Shown: piece by piece, positions 7,187-15,558 of the stretch
Position numbering within the stretch: position 1 is the first letter of the stretch
How the letters are laid out: every line of letters starts with the position of its first letter
Assembly (NCBI GenBank): GCA_002791575.1
Contig: PFXI01000040.1
Location: 1 to 35,104, forward strand
Origin: Zetaproteobacteria bacterium CG_4_9_14_3_um_filter_54_145
GTDB taxonomy: Bacteria > Pseudomonadota > Zetaproteobacteria > Mariprofundales > Mariprofundaceae
Length of the DNA: 35,104 nt
Direction of reading: 5' to 3'
The notes under the pieces: model-generated
What the model was told of the DNA's origin: nothing
The model's database searches: none
The model's input: the letters and a program-made list of their open reading frames with translations, nothing else
Program-made: the position numbers and the translations under genes

Positions 7187-9529
7187 ATGAGTGAATTTGA
7201 TTTTGCGCATACATCCGATGTGGATGAGTTTGATGCCGGCTACAAGGCGTTCAAGGCAGGCACGATGTCTGAAGAGCGTTTCACACCGTTCCGTTTGCAG
7301 ATGGGTGTGTACGGTCAGCGTCAGGAAGGTGTACAGATGGTGCGCGTCAAGTTGCCGGGCGGCAACCTGACTCCGGATCAGCTGGATGTGATCGGTGATT
7401 GTGTGGGCGATTATGCCGGACGTTTGCCAACCGATGGTACCTTGAGCGTGGCACCCGAGAAGTTTGCTCATGTCACGACCCGTCAGGATATTCAGGCCAA
7501 TTTTGTGTCGCTGGATGATGTGCCGGCATTTCTGCGCAGACTGGATGCGGCAGGTTTGACGACGCGGGAAGCCTGTGGTAATACCGTACGTAATGTATCC
7601 ACCTGTTTTCTGGCCGGCTCCTGTCCGGCCGAGCATGCGGATGTGTCGGTGCACGCGCGCCGTTTTGCCGAGTATTTCCTGCGCCATCCGCTGGCCCAGC
7701 AGTTCCCGCGTAAATTCAAGGTCAACTTCTCCGGTTGTGCCACCGACTGCGGTCTTGGCGGCATGCATGATATCGGTTTCATCGCCACCGAGTTGAATGG
7801 TGTGAAAGGTTTCAAGGTATGGGCTGCCGGTGGTTTGTCCTCCCAGCCGATGAGTGCCCTGTTGCTGGAAGCGTTTATTGAAGAGTCACAGATTCTGCTG
7901 GTCGGTGAGGCGCTGATGCGCATGCACTTCAAGTTCTCCGATCGCAAACGGCGCGCCCGTGCACGTCTGAAGTATGTGGCGCAGAAGCTTGGCGCAGAAG
8001 GTTTTGTTGAAGAGTACCGCAGGCAGCGTGCCGTGATTGAAAGTACCCATGCCGCAGATGCAGCTTACCCTGAAGCAAACTGGCGTACGCCGACGGCGGC
8101 CATGTCTCATGCCGATTCCGGCGTGGTGGATCAGCATAATGGTAAGAAAGCGATCCTGCTGAACCTGTTCCGTGGTGATCTGACGCCGGCGCAGTGCCAT
8201 GCCGTAGCTGATGCTGCGCGTGCGGCCGGTACGGATGGCCTGCGTGTGACTACCGAGCAGGGTGTGGTGATTGTCGATGTGGATGCAGCAAATGTGGCTG
8301 CGGCATTGAAGGTGCTCAATGATGCCGGGCTGTTTTCTGAATATGCACGTGGCATTGCCGATGTCGTGGCATGTCCCGGTACCGAAACCTGCAGGCTGGG
8401 TATCACCTCCAGCCGCGGTCTGGCTGAAGCGTTGCAGCCGCTGATGGTCGACCTGAAAAAGGATGCGACGCTGGCCGGTATTACGGTCAAGGCCTCCGGC
8501 TGCCAGCACTCCTGTGGTCGTCACCATATTGCCGATCTGGGTTTCCACGGTATGGCCAAAAAGGTCGCCGGTCAGGCTGTGCCTCACTACCAGCTGCATG
8601 TGGGCGGCTCCGGCGTGGGCGGCTCCCCGCTGGCTTTTGCCTGTGACCCGGTACCGGCAAAATATGCGCCGCAAGCAGGTATTGCTGTGCTGAATGCCTA
8701 CAAGGACGGGCGTGGTAGTGATGAATCCGTGCATGATTGGGCATCGCGTATCGGTAAAGAGGGCATTTCGGCTATTCTGGCGCCATTTGCTGCCGATGCA
8801 GGTGAAGTGGAAGGTCTGATTTACGACTGGAGCGAAAACGAAGCCTTCAATACCAAGGGCAACAAGAAGGGTGAATGTGCCGGTGCCGTACTGTCGATGT
8901 CGGATGCATTGATCTCCGAAGCGGAATATGAGCTGTTGCTGGCGCGTGCGCATGCAGATGCGATGTTCTGGGCGGAAGCTGCTACGGCATTGCGTCGTTC
9001 GGCTATCTCCACCGCGCGGGCATTCCTCGTGGCTTATGGTGAAGCGCCGGAAGATGATAGTCTGGTGTTCGGTCTGCTGGTGGGTAATGCGATCAAGGAT
9101 GCCAAGGTCATGGCCGGTTTTAACGCCGTGCAGTCGGCACTGATGAATATCGATCTGGGTAATCCCGGGCCGGGTGTTACCAGCCTGAAGCGCGTTCAGC
9201 GTGACTGGCTGGCATTGGCTCAGGTCCGTTTCGCAGCCGTACCCGCAGCTGTTGAAGTGAAAGCTGAAGAGAGAGTTGAGAAGCCTGCTTCAGCAGAGAT
9301 GACGCTGCTGGATCTCTCCGGCGTGGCTTGCCCGATGAACTTTGTCAAAACCAAGATCAAGCTTGCGATGATGCCTGTTGGCTCACAACTTGCTGTGATT
9401 CTTGATGATGGCGCGCCTATTAAAAATGTGCCGCTTTCGCTTGAAGAGCAGGGGCAGAAGATAGTGGCCAAAGAGCAACTGTCTGCCACCCAGTGGCGCA
9501 TTGTCGTCGAGAAATCTTCACAGATCTGA
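7187..9529 (+). CDS. Siroheme sulfite reductase with C-terminal TusA domain
   Basis: A 780-residue fusion. The front 550 residues are a duplicated nitrite/sulfite reductase. The second half carries the canonical siroheme-[4Fe-4S] cysteines C396-X5-C402-X36-C439-X3-C443 (in CPGTETC and GCQHSCGRH). The first half also has a full set, C140-X5-C146-X37-C184-X3-C188. A helical segment follows (about 575-690). From about 700 there is a TusA-like domain with LSGVACPMNF, active Cys C715, which normally carries a persulfide. The enzyme should reduce sulfite to sulfide in the cytosol; assimilatory context (cysDNH) favours sulfite over nitrite. ATG 7187 is preferred to 7136, since the earlier start lies inside a hairpin loop and the family start MSEFDF fits. 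The stop overlaps the next start (TGATG). Confidence 0.9.
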   Translation: MSEFDFAHTSDVDEFDAGYKAFKAGTMSEERFTPFRLQMGVYGQRQEGVQMVRVKLPGGNLTPDQLDVIGDCVGDYAGRLPTDGTLSVAPEKFAHVTTRQDIQANFVSLDDVPAFLRRLDAAGLTTREACGNTVRNVSTCFLAGSCPAEHADVSVHARRFAEYFLRHPLAQQFPRKFKVNFSGCATDCGLGGMHDIGFIATELNGVKGFKVWAAGGLSSQPMSALLLEAFIEESQILLVGEALMRMHFKFSDRKRRARARLKYVAQKLGAEGFVEEYRRQRAVIESTHAADAAYPEANWRTPTAAMSHADSGVVDQHNGKKAILLNLFRGDLTPAQCHAVADAARAAGTDGLRVTTEQGVVIVDVDAANVAAALKVLNDAGLFSEYARGIADVVACPGTETCRLGITSSRGLAEALQPLMVDLKKDATLAGITVKASGCQHSCGRHHIADLGFHGMAKKVAGQAVPHYQLHVGGSGVGGSPLAFACDPVPAKYAPQAGIAVLNAYKDGRGSDESVHDWASRIGKEGISAILAPFAADAGEVEGLIYDWSENEAFNTKGNKKGECAGAVLSMSDALISEAEYELLLARAHADAMFWAEAATALRRSAISTARAFLVAYGEAPEDDSLVFGLLVGNAIKDAKVMAGFNAVQSALMNIDLGNPGPGVTSLKRVQRDWLALAQVRFAAVPAAVEVKAEERVEKPASAEMTLLDLSGVACPMNFVKTKIKLAMMPVGSQLAVILDDGAPIKNVPLSLEEQGQKIVAKEQLSATQWRIVVEKSSQI

Positions 9530-12174
9530 TGCGTTCAACAGATCTTCACCCCTTTGCCAACCCCGGACGAACCAAGCTATCGCTGGTCAGCCGGGGCCTG
9601 GCACTGCCGGAAGGTCTGCCGGCGTCATCACGCTGGATTGCGCAGGCGAATGCGACGGAATCGGTTGTCGATATCCGCCTGTCATCGGGTCATCTCTGCA
9701 CGGTACCTGTGGGGCAGCCATATACAGAACGCAGTACCTATAAACTGCTTTCGGATGATGAAGGATTTTACCTCGACTGTGCCGGCGAATGCGAGCGGGT
9801 GGAGCTGGTAGAGACGCCCGCTTTTTACCGTAAGAAAACCAGAAGTGGCGCACGCATGGGTAATATCTCATCGCTGCATGACCGGCTGTTGATGCTCTAT
9901 CCGACCATGGGCTGTGGCTTTTTTGCCATACAGGGGGCGGCTTGCCAGTACTGCCAGTATGATTCCATGCTCAATGAAGATGAACCGCCGATGCGCGATC
10001 CGCTGGAGCTGGTCGAGGTCGTGCGTGCAGCACTGGCTGAACGCGAAATCGATACGGTCTATCTCTATAACGGTTTTTCACCGGCGCCGGATGTGGGGCT
10101 CTCCCGCCTGTTGCCGGTGATTGCCCTGCTGCGCAGGCATCTGCCTCATCAGCAGATTGCGCTGGAAACCGTTGCCCCGCAAGAGCTCAAGGTCATTGAT
10201 GAACTCTACGATGCAGGCCTGGATATTTTTGTCTGCAATCTGGAAGTTGCTGATGCAACACGTTTTGCCGAGATCTGCCCGGGCAAGGCAAATCATGGTG
10301 GACAGTCCCGGATCTGGGAAGCGCTGCGTTATGCGCGCTCGGTGTTCCGTCCGGGCACGGTGGTGAGCCACCTGATTGTCGGGCTGGAGCCTTTACAATC
10401 AACGATCGCCGGCATGAAAGATCTGGTTCATAGTGGCGTGGTGCCGCTGCTGATCCCCTTTCGCCCGCTGCCCGCTACGCCGTTAAAGGATCAGCCGCTG
10501 CCCAGTCTGGACGATGTTGAACAGGCATTGCTCAGTCAGTCGGAGCTGGTTATCTCCTCTGCGCTGCCGACACACCGGCTGCGTGATATGGGACGAGTGC
10601 TTACACCGATGGAGAGCCGGGTACTTGATGGTATCGCGCCGTCACTGCAGCAGCGCTTTGTTGTTTCGTCCGTCGGTCGCAAGCTGGAGGGCTGGTTTGA
10701 CAGTTTGCGCCGCCATGTTTTACTCAGTGACAAGCAACAGGGGCATGTTGCGCCTGCGCAGCCGGCGGCAAGACATTCGGCATCTTCGCTATTGATGCGT
10801 CAGAGTATTCCGTTTGTGTTGATGGCGCTGATCGCTGCTATCACTTATGCCCTGCTTCAGCTGCCGGCACCTGCCGGTCTTTCCGGGCCCGGCTGGCACG
10901 CGTTGCTCGTCTTCGGGGTCTGCCTTGTGCTATGGGTGAGTCAATTGCTGCCGCTGTCAGTGACCTCCCTGCTGGGTATGGCGCTACTACCCATCGTCGG
11001 GGCAATGTCTTCGGCCGATGTCTATGCCCTGTTCGGCAACACGGCCGTATTCTTTATTCTCGGTGCCTTTATTCTGGCGTCAGGCATTATGAAGTCCGGC
11101 CTTTCCGAGCATCTGGCACTGGCGGTGTTTAAGCGTTTTAATGCAAGCTCGCGTACGCTGCTCCTGAGTATGCTGCTGCTGCCTGCGCTGATGGCCTGCT
11201 TTATGCCCGAGCATGCGGTGGCTGCTGTTTTACTGCCCATTGTCTGGAGTATTGTGCACGGGCTGGGACTGAAGCCGGGCAATCGCTATGCCGCCGCCAT
11301 TTTTCTTGCCATGGCCTGGGGGGCGGTGATTGGCGGTGTCATGACCCTGCTTGGTGGTGCTCGCGGACCGCTGGCGATGGCGATCGTCGGGGAGATGACC
11401 GGTAAAGGGTTCTCTTTTGTCGACTGGACACTGGCAGCAGCGCCCATGGTGATCGGTGTATTGCTGGTTGCAGCCCTCATACTGCTGAAGCTGGTGCCGC
11501 ATGACGGCATCGATATGCAGGGTGCCAGAAAACGCATTGAGCAGCGGCAACTGGAACTCGGCCATATGGATGTGCGCGGCAAGGCCATGGCGCTGCTGAT
11601 GCTGGTGACGATGATGGCCTGGATATTCCTCGGCGACAGCATCGGGCTTGCCACGATCGCACTGGTTGCTGTTGTGGCGATGTTCGCCTTACGGATTGTC
11701 GGCTGGAAAGAGATTCAATCGCATATCGACTGGGGTGTGGTGCTGATGTACGGCGGCGCTATCGCCATTGCCACGTCGCTGCAAAAGACAGGCGCAGCAG
11801 AGTGGGTTGCCACATCATTCTGGCCGGCCGGGGTGACAGGTATTGCCATCCTGATATTGATTGCGCTGTTCACGATGTTGCTGACCGAGGGTATCAGCAA
11901 CTCGGCAGCCGTGGCCATTATGCTGCCGATTGCGATTCCAATGGCTGCACTCTCCGGTATTGATCCGATTACCACGGCTCTCGCTGTCGGTATTGTCTCC
12001 GGCTTTGCCTTTATGTTGCCGATGGGGACCCCGCCAAATGCCATGGTTTATGGTACCGGATATGTACGCTTGGGTGATATGATGCGTTTTGGTGGCATAT
12101 TGTTGCTCTCCGCACTGCTACTGTTTGCCCTTACTGTTACTTTCTGGTGGCCGCTCTGGGGTTTTGCGGCATGA
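9529..12174 (+). CDS. Radical SAM domain fused to DASS/SLC13 sodium-anion symporter
   Basis: An 881-residue two-part protein. Residues 1-120 are unassigned. Residues 120-370 look like a radical SAM domain: cysteines C129-X9-C139-X2-C142 in GCGFFAIQG and ACQYCQYD, followed by TVYLYNGFSP, ALETVAPQELKVIDELYDAG, a Cys/Asn segment and HLIVGLEPLQSTIAGMKDL, a TIM-barrel-like order. The CX9CX2C spacing differs from the usual CX3CX2C and recalls the Elp3 group. From about residue 424 to the end is a polytopic transporter of the DASS family, with the paired motifs SNSAAVAIMLPIAIP and PMGTPPNAMVYGTGY. The transporter half could import sulfate or another sulfur oxyanion for the pathway; the reaction of the radical SAM half is unknown. 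Its ATG overlaps the sulfite reductase stop and its stop overlaps the cysH start. Confidence 0.85.
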   Translation: MRSTDLHPFANPGRTKLSLVSRGLALPEGLPASSRWIAQANATESVVDIRLSSGHLCTVPVGQPYTERSTYKLLSDDEGFYLDCAGECERVELVETPAFYRKKTRSGARMGNISSLHDRLLMLYPTMGCGFFAIQGAACQYCQYDSMLNEDEPPMRDPLELVEVVRAALAEREIDTVYLYNGFSPAPDVGLSRLLPVIALLRRHLPHQQIALETVAPQELKVIDELYDAGLDIFVCNLEVADATRFAEICPGKANHGGQSRIWEALRYARSVFRPGTVVSHLIVGLEPLQSTIAGMKDLVHSGVVPLLIPFRPLPATPLKDQPLPSLDDVEQALLSQSELVISSALPTHRLRDMGRVLTPMESRVLDGIAPSLQQRFVVSSVGRKLEGWFDSLRRHVLLSDKQQGHVAPAQPAARHSASSLLMRQSIPFVLMALIAAITYALLQLPAPAGLSGPGWHALLVFGVCLVLWVSQLLPLSVTSLLGMALLPIVGAMSSADVYALFGNTAVFFILGAFILASGIMKSGLSEHLALAVFKRFNASSRTLLLSMLLLPALMACFMPEHAVAAVLLPIVWSIVHGLGLKPGNRYAAAIFLAMAWGAVIGGVMTLLGGARGPLAMAIVGEMTGKGFSFVDWTLAAAPMVIGVLLVAALILLKLVPHDGIDMQGARKRIEQRQLELGHMDVRGKAMALLMLVTMMAWIFLGDSIGLATIALVAVVAMFALRIVGWKEIQSHIDWGVVLMYGGAIAIATSLQKTGAAEWVATSFWPAGVTGIAILILIALFTMLLTEGISNSAAVAIMLPIAIPMAALSGIDPITTALAVGIVSGFAFMLPMGTPPNAMVYGTGYVRLGDMMRFGGILLLSALLLFALTVTFWWPLWGFAA

Positions 12175-12894
12175 CGATGGCAGATGAAGTGATGCATCAG
12201 AAGATCGATGCAAGCCTGCTGTTATTACGAGAGGCAGTAGCCCGCTACGGGGAGGGGATTGTCTACCCCACCAGCCTGGGCTCACAGGCTATTGTGCTGA
12301 TTGATCTGATCTGTCGCCATATTCCCACTCTTCGCATTGTGACCCTGGATACAGGGCGTTTACCTCAGCAGACCTATGATTTGATGGATAGGCTGCGTGA
12401 GCATGAATGTACTCTTCCCCGACGCAGGTGAGGCGGGGAAGATGGTAGGTGAGCATGGCGTAAACCTGTTTTATCACTCTGTAGCCAAGCGAAAATTATG
12501 TTGCGCTGTACGCAAGGTGAACCCTTTGCAGCAGGAGCTGGCAGGCATGCAGGCATGGATTACCGGCCGCAGGCGGGATCAGGAAAGCCGGTCACAGATC
12601 AGTCTGGTAGAGGATGATCCGGTGTACGGATTGAAAAAGTATAACCCGATGCTGGACTGGACGGAAACAGATGTCTGGACCTATATCAGGGAGCATGACC
12701 TGCCGTATAACGACCTGCATGACAGCCATTATGTCTCCATAGGCTGCGCTTGCTGTACGCGTGCAATTAGTACGGGGGAAGATCCCCGTTCAGGCCGCTG
12801 GTGGTGGGAAAATAAAGATACGCTGGCAGAATGCGGCCTGCATGTGAGTAGTCTGGCCCGACCGGGTGAGGGTGAATCCGGTGAAGGGATTTAA
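12171..12894 (+). pseudogene. cysH: Frameshifted APS reductase (adenylylsulfate reductase)
   Basis: Two overlapping frames together spell one CysH of about 240 residues. The first (12171-12431) covers the N-terminal part with VYPTSLGSQAIVLIDL (PP-loop region) and TLDTGRLPQQTYDLMDRLREH, then leaves the family pattern and stops at 12429. The second (GTG 12397 or ATG 12403 to 12894) resumes with MNVLFPDAGEAGKMVGEHGVN. It continues with KLCCAVRKVNPL, GRRRDQ and GCACCTRAI. The CC plus CxxC set marks a [4Fe-4S] APS reductase, matching the absence of cysC nearby. The shift lies at about 12400-12405, where the downstream frame is +1 relative to upstream and a few residues usual in the family appear lost. 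It may be a real mutation, a base-calling error or two separately translated halves. Its start overlaps the upstream stop (ATGA). Confidence 0.85.
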
Positions 12895-12956
12895 CATTGA
12901 ATAGTGCAGGCGATCCATGTCAGTGTGGAGCCTGTAAACAGGAAATGGTGGAAATG

Positions 12957-13865
12957 ATGTCAGAACACAAGTTAACACAATTAAAAGCTCTGGAAGCCGA
13001 GTCCATTCACATTATCCGTGAGGTGGTGGCGGAGTTCCGCAATCCGGTGATGCTCTATTCGGTGGGTAAGGATTCGAGTGTACTGCTGCATCTGGCCCGC
13101 AAGGCATTTCATCCGGCGCCGATTCCGTTTTCTCTGCTACATGTCGATACCGGCTTCAAGTTCAAGGAGATGTACGAATTCCGCGATGCTTTCTGCAAGG
13201 AGATCGGCGCAAATCTGATCGTGCGTAAAAATGAGGATGCTATTGCCAAGGGCATGAATCCGAAAGATTTTGGCGTGGCACGCTGCTGCGGCGCGCTGAA
13301 AACGCAGGGTCTGCTTGATGCACTGGAAGAGGGCGAATATGACGCGGCCTTTGGCGGCGCACGTCGTGATGAGGAGCGATCCCGCGCCAAGGAGCGCGTG
13401 TTTTCCATGCGTGACGAGTTTGGCCAGTGGGATCCGAAGAGCCAGCGTCCCGAGTTGTGGAGCATCTACAACGGACGTATCCACGATGGTGAGTCGGTAC
13501 GTGTGTTTCCTATTTCGAACTGGACTGAGATGGATATCTGGCTCTATATCCGCGAAGAGAAGATCCCGATTGTACCACTCTATTTTGCCAGGGAACGGCT
13601 GATGGTTGAACGCAAACATCTGCTTATTCCATACTATGAAGAGATGAAGGATCAGTTGCTGGAGGGTGAAGAGCCAAAAATGGTGATGAGCCGTTTCCGT
13701 ACGCTGGGCTGTAGCCCCTGTACCGGTGCGATCCGTTCGGATGCCGTCAATATGGATGAAATTGTTATTGAAGCAGCAGCATCGCGCCGCTCGGAGCGCG
13801 AGACACGCATCATTGATCACGGCTCCAATTCGATGGAAGACAAGAAAAAAGAAGGCTATTTCTAG
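12957..13865 (+). CDS. cysD: Sulfate adenylyltransferase subunit 2
   Basis: A 302-residue ATP sulfurylase small subunit, which with CysN forms adenosine phosphosulfate from ATP and sulfate. Seen: the standard start [19 protein letters not shown], the PP-loop YSVGKDSSV at 34-42, [47 protein letters not shown] and the conserved end [11 protein letters not shown]. The frame is open back to a TTG at 12897, which would add 20 residues with CQCGAC; ATG 12957, after GGTGGAAATG, matches family length and is preferred. It follows cysH by about 60 bases. Confidence 0.96.
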   Translation: MSEHKLTQLKALEAESIHIIREVVAEFRNPVMLYSVGKDSSVLLHLARKAFHPAPIPFSLLHVDTGFKFKEMYEFRDAFCKEIGANLIVRKNEDAIAKGMNPKDFGVARCCGALKTQGLLDALEEGEYDAAFGGARRDEERSRAKERVFSMRDEFGQWDPKSQRPELWSIYNGRIHDGESVRVFPISNWTEMDIWLYIREEKIPIVPLYFARERLMVERKHLLIPYYEEMKDQLLEGEEPKMVMSRFRTLGCSPCTGAIRSDAVNMDEIVIEAAASRRSERETRIIDHGSNSMEDKKKEGYF

Positions 13866-13874
13866 GATTATTTT

Positions 13875-13950
13875 TTACCAGAGATGACCCGCAGGAACAG
13901 AGAAAACCAGAATAAGGGTTCCTCTGCGTCCTCTGCGTCCTCTGCGGTGA
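13875..13950. repeat. CCACAGAG-type palindrome and 9-bp tandem repeat upstream of cysN
   Basis: A degenerate left arm (from TTACCAGAGATG to CAGAGAAAACC) faces a right arm at 13917-13950. Within the right arm CCTCTGCGT occurs twice in tandem and a third time as CCTCTGCGG (13921-13947). It is the same type of element as at 6194-6260, here less symmetrical, and it fills most of the cysD-cysN gap. Confidence 0.7.
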
Positions 13951-13966
13951 GTATTGGGGTTTTATT

Positions 13967-15247
13967 ATGACTGAAGTAAATTTTAAACTGGTTGAAGAAG
14001 TCGAACTGCTGCGTCTGGTGACGGTGGGCAGTGTCGATGATGGTAAATCAACATTGATTGGTCGCCTGCTGGTCGATACCAAGGGTGCGTTCGAAGATCA
14101 GCTGCTGGCAGTGCGCAAGCTCAAGGGCAAAGAGAGCATTGCATCCGCAGCCGATATCGATCTGGCCATGCTGACTGACGGCCTGTCGGCTGAGCGTGAG
14201 CAGGGGATCACCATCGATGTGGCTTACCGTTATTTTGCCACGCCGAAACGCAAGTTTATTATGGCCGATTGTCCGGGCCATGAGCAGTACACCCGTAATA
14301 TGGTGACCGGTGCTTCTACTGCCAGTGCTGCCATCATCCTGATTGATGCACGTAGCGGCGTGATGCCGCAGACCAAGCGTCACACGCATATTATCGGCCT
14401 GCTGGGCATCCCGCATCTGATAGTGGCGGTGAACAAGATGGATCTGGTCGGCTTTGATCAGGCTGTGTTCGAGAAGATTCGTGCAGAGATGAATGAATAC
14501 TGCGCCAAACAGGGCGTGAAGGATCTGATCTGCATTCCGATATCGGCGCTTGATGGCGACATGGTCGCCGTGCGCGGTGATAATCTGGGCTGGTACGAAG
14601 GCAAGGCACTGCTGGAAACGCTGGAGTCGCTGCCTGCGCTGGGTGATATCGATCGCCTGCCCTTCCGCTTGCCTGTGCAGCTGGTGAACCGGCCGCAGAC
14701 GGCGGCATTACCGGATTACCGTGGCTTTATGGGCACGATCGCTTCCGGTACCATCAGGGTTGGTGATGAAATCATCGCGGTGCCCAGTGGTAACACCTCG
14801 ACGGTCAAAGAGATTGTCACCTTTGATGGCAATCTGCAGGAGGCCTTTGCACCGCAGAGTATCACGCTGACACTGAATGATAATATTGATATTTCGCGTG
14901 GTGATATGATTACCCGTGTCGGTGAAAAAACCGGTGATTCCAAAGATCTGACAGCCAATGTCTGCTGGATCGGTGATGAGCCTTTGAGTGCGCGCAAGAA
15001 GTATATCATCAAGCACACGACCAATTCGGTAAAAGCCATGGTGGCGAGTGTCGATTTCAAGACCGATATCCATACGCTTGATCATCTGGATGCGGATGAG
15101 CTGGCGATGAATGAAATCGGTCGCATCACCTTTAAACTGCAGCAACCGCTGCATTATGACAGCTATACGGATAACCGGGCGACCGGCAGCTTTATCCTGA
15201 TTGATACCTTTACCAACAACACTGTTGGTGCCGGTATGATTGCCTGA
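13967..15247 (+). CDS. cysN: Sulfate adenylyltransferase subunit 1 (GTPase)
   Basis: A 426-residue GTPase subunit of ATP sulfurylase that couples GTP hydrolysis to APS formation. G1 is GSVDDGKS at 21-28, then the switch segment DGLSAEREQGITIDVAYRYF, G3 DCPGHEQYT, G4 NKMDLVGF and the G5-like ISALDGD, followed by EF-Tu-like beta barrels. It is shorter than the 475-residue E. coli CysN and has no fused CysC kinase, which fits an APS (not PAPS) route with the [4Fe-4S] CysH upstream. Its leader ends GAGTATTGGGGTTTT before ATG, similar to the sequence before the sulfite reductase start. It is the last gene of the block. Confidence 0.95.
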   Translation: MTEVNFKLVEEVELLRLVTVGSVDDGKSTLIGRLLVDTKGAFEDQLLAVRKLKGKESIASAADIDLAMLTDGLSAEREQGITIDVAYRYFATPKRKFIMADCPGHEQYTRNMVTGASTASAAIILIDARSGVMPQTKRHTHIIGLLGIPHLIVAVNKMDLVGFDQAVFEKIRAEMNEYCAKQGVKDLICIPISALDGDMVAVRGDNLGWYEGKALLETLESLPALGDIDRLPFRLPVQLVNRPQTAALPDYRGFMGTIASGTIRVGDEIIAVPSGNTSTVKEIVTFDGNLQEAFAPQSITLTLNDNIDISRGDMITRVGEKTGDSKDLTANVCWIGDEPLSARKKYIIKHTTNSVKAMVASVDFKTDIHTLDHLDADELAMNEIGRITFKLQQPLHYDSYTDNRATGSFILIDTFTNNTVGAGMIA

Positions 15248-15250
15248 ATG

Positions 15251-15278
15251 AACGGGGCTGCTTCCATGCAGCCCCGTT
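15251..15278 (+). terminator. Hairpin after cysN
   Basis: A perfect 11-bp stem (AACGGGGCTGC / GCAGCCCCGTT) with a six-base loop begins three bases after the cysN stop. It lacks a T tract, so it may end or protect the sulfur block transcript rather than act as a classical intrinsic terminator. Confidence 0.6.
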
Positions 15279-15437
15279 GACAGGCCATCCTTGTGTGTGT
15301 GATCTGATCCCTTTTTTACAGTAATAATCCATAGTAGTGCAGATGTGATCTGCCGCCATTTTTATGCTAACGCCCTGCGCTTTTGTGTGGTTGGTGGCCT
15401 TTCAGCATGTATTCTCCGTAGTTTTAAAAATTAATTC

Positions 15438-15467
15438 TTGACACTCCCCTTAACATGTATTTATGGT
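15438..15467 (+). promoter_or_regulatory. Candidate sigma-70 promoter of the nitrite reductase unit
   Basis: A perfect -35 TTGACA (15438-15443) is followed after 18 bases by TATGGT (15462-15467, 4 of 6). The weak -10 would suit a regulated promoter. Confidence 0.5.
15452..15462 (+). promoter_or_regulatory. NsrR-like half site within the promoter
   Basis: AACATGTATTT fits the 11-base NsrR half-site pattern (AAnATGnATTT) known from enterobacteria and lies in the spacer of the promoter above. NsrR is a nitric oxide-sensing repressor that controls nirK in several bacteria. Only one half site is seen. Confidence 0.35.
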
Positions 15468-15506
15468 CCGCCTTTATAGAAGGTGTATCAACAATGAATG
15501 TTAAGG

Positions 15507-15558
15507 AGGAAAATGATGACTAAAATCGACCAATCGCTGCCTGATCAATCATTTTCCT
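15507..15558 (+). promoter_or_regulatory. Start-sequestering RNA hairpin in the nitrite reductase leader
   Basis: Bases 15507-15517 (AGGAAAATGAT) are perfectly complementary to 15548-15558 (ATCATTTTCCT) around a 30-base loop. The 5' arm covers the last part of the ribosome binding site and the start codon of the leader ORF, so folding would block its translation and that of any coupled gene. It resembles a thermosensor or another translational switch. Confidence 0.55.

Larger units (their letters stand above)
15279..15512 (+). other. Upstream region of the nitrite reductase unit
   Basis: No gene is visible between the cysN hairpin and the leader ORF. The stretch contains a small palindrome CAGATGTGATCTG, an AT-rich segment and the promoter and NsrR-like site listed separately. 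Confidence 0.5.

Noticed and set aside
7886-8953. 355-codon open frame antisense to sulfite reductase
   Set aside because: Shadow of a GC-biased real gene; rich in His, Arg, Thr and Gly without domain pattern.
12395-12431. Programmed ribosomal frameshift in cysH
   Set aside because: No slippery heptamer with downstream structure is visible and the expected family residues seem deleted at the junction; mutation or sequence error is simpler.
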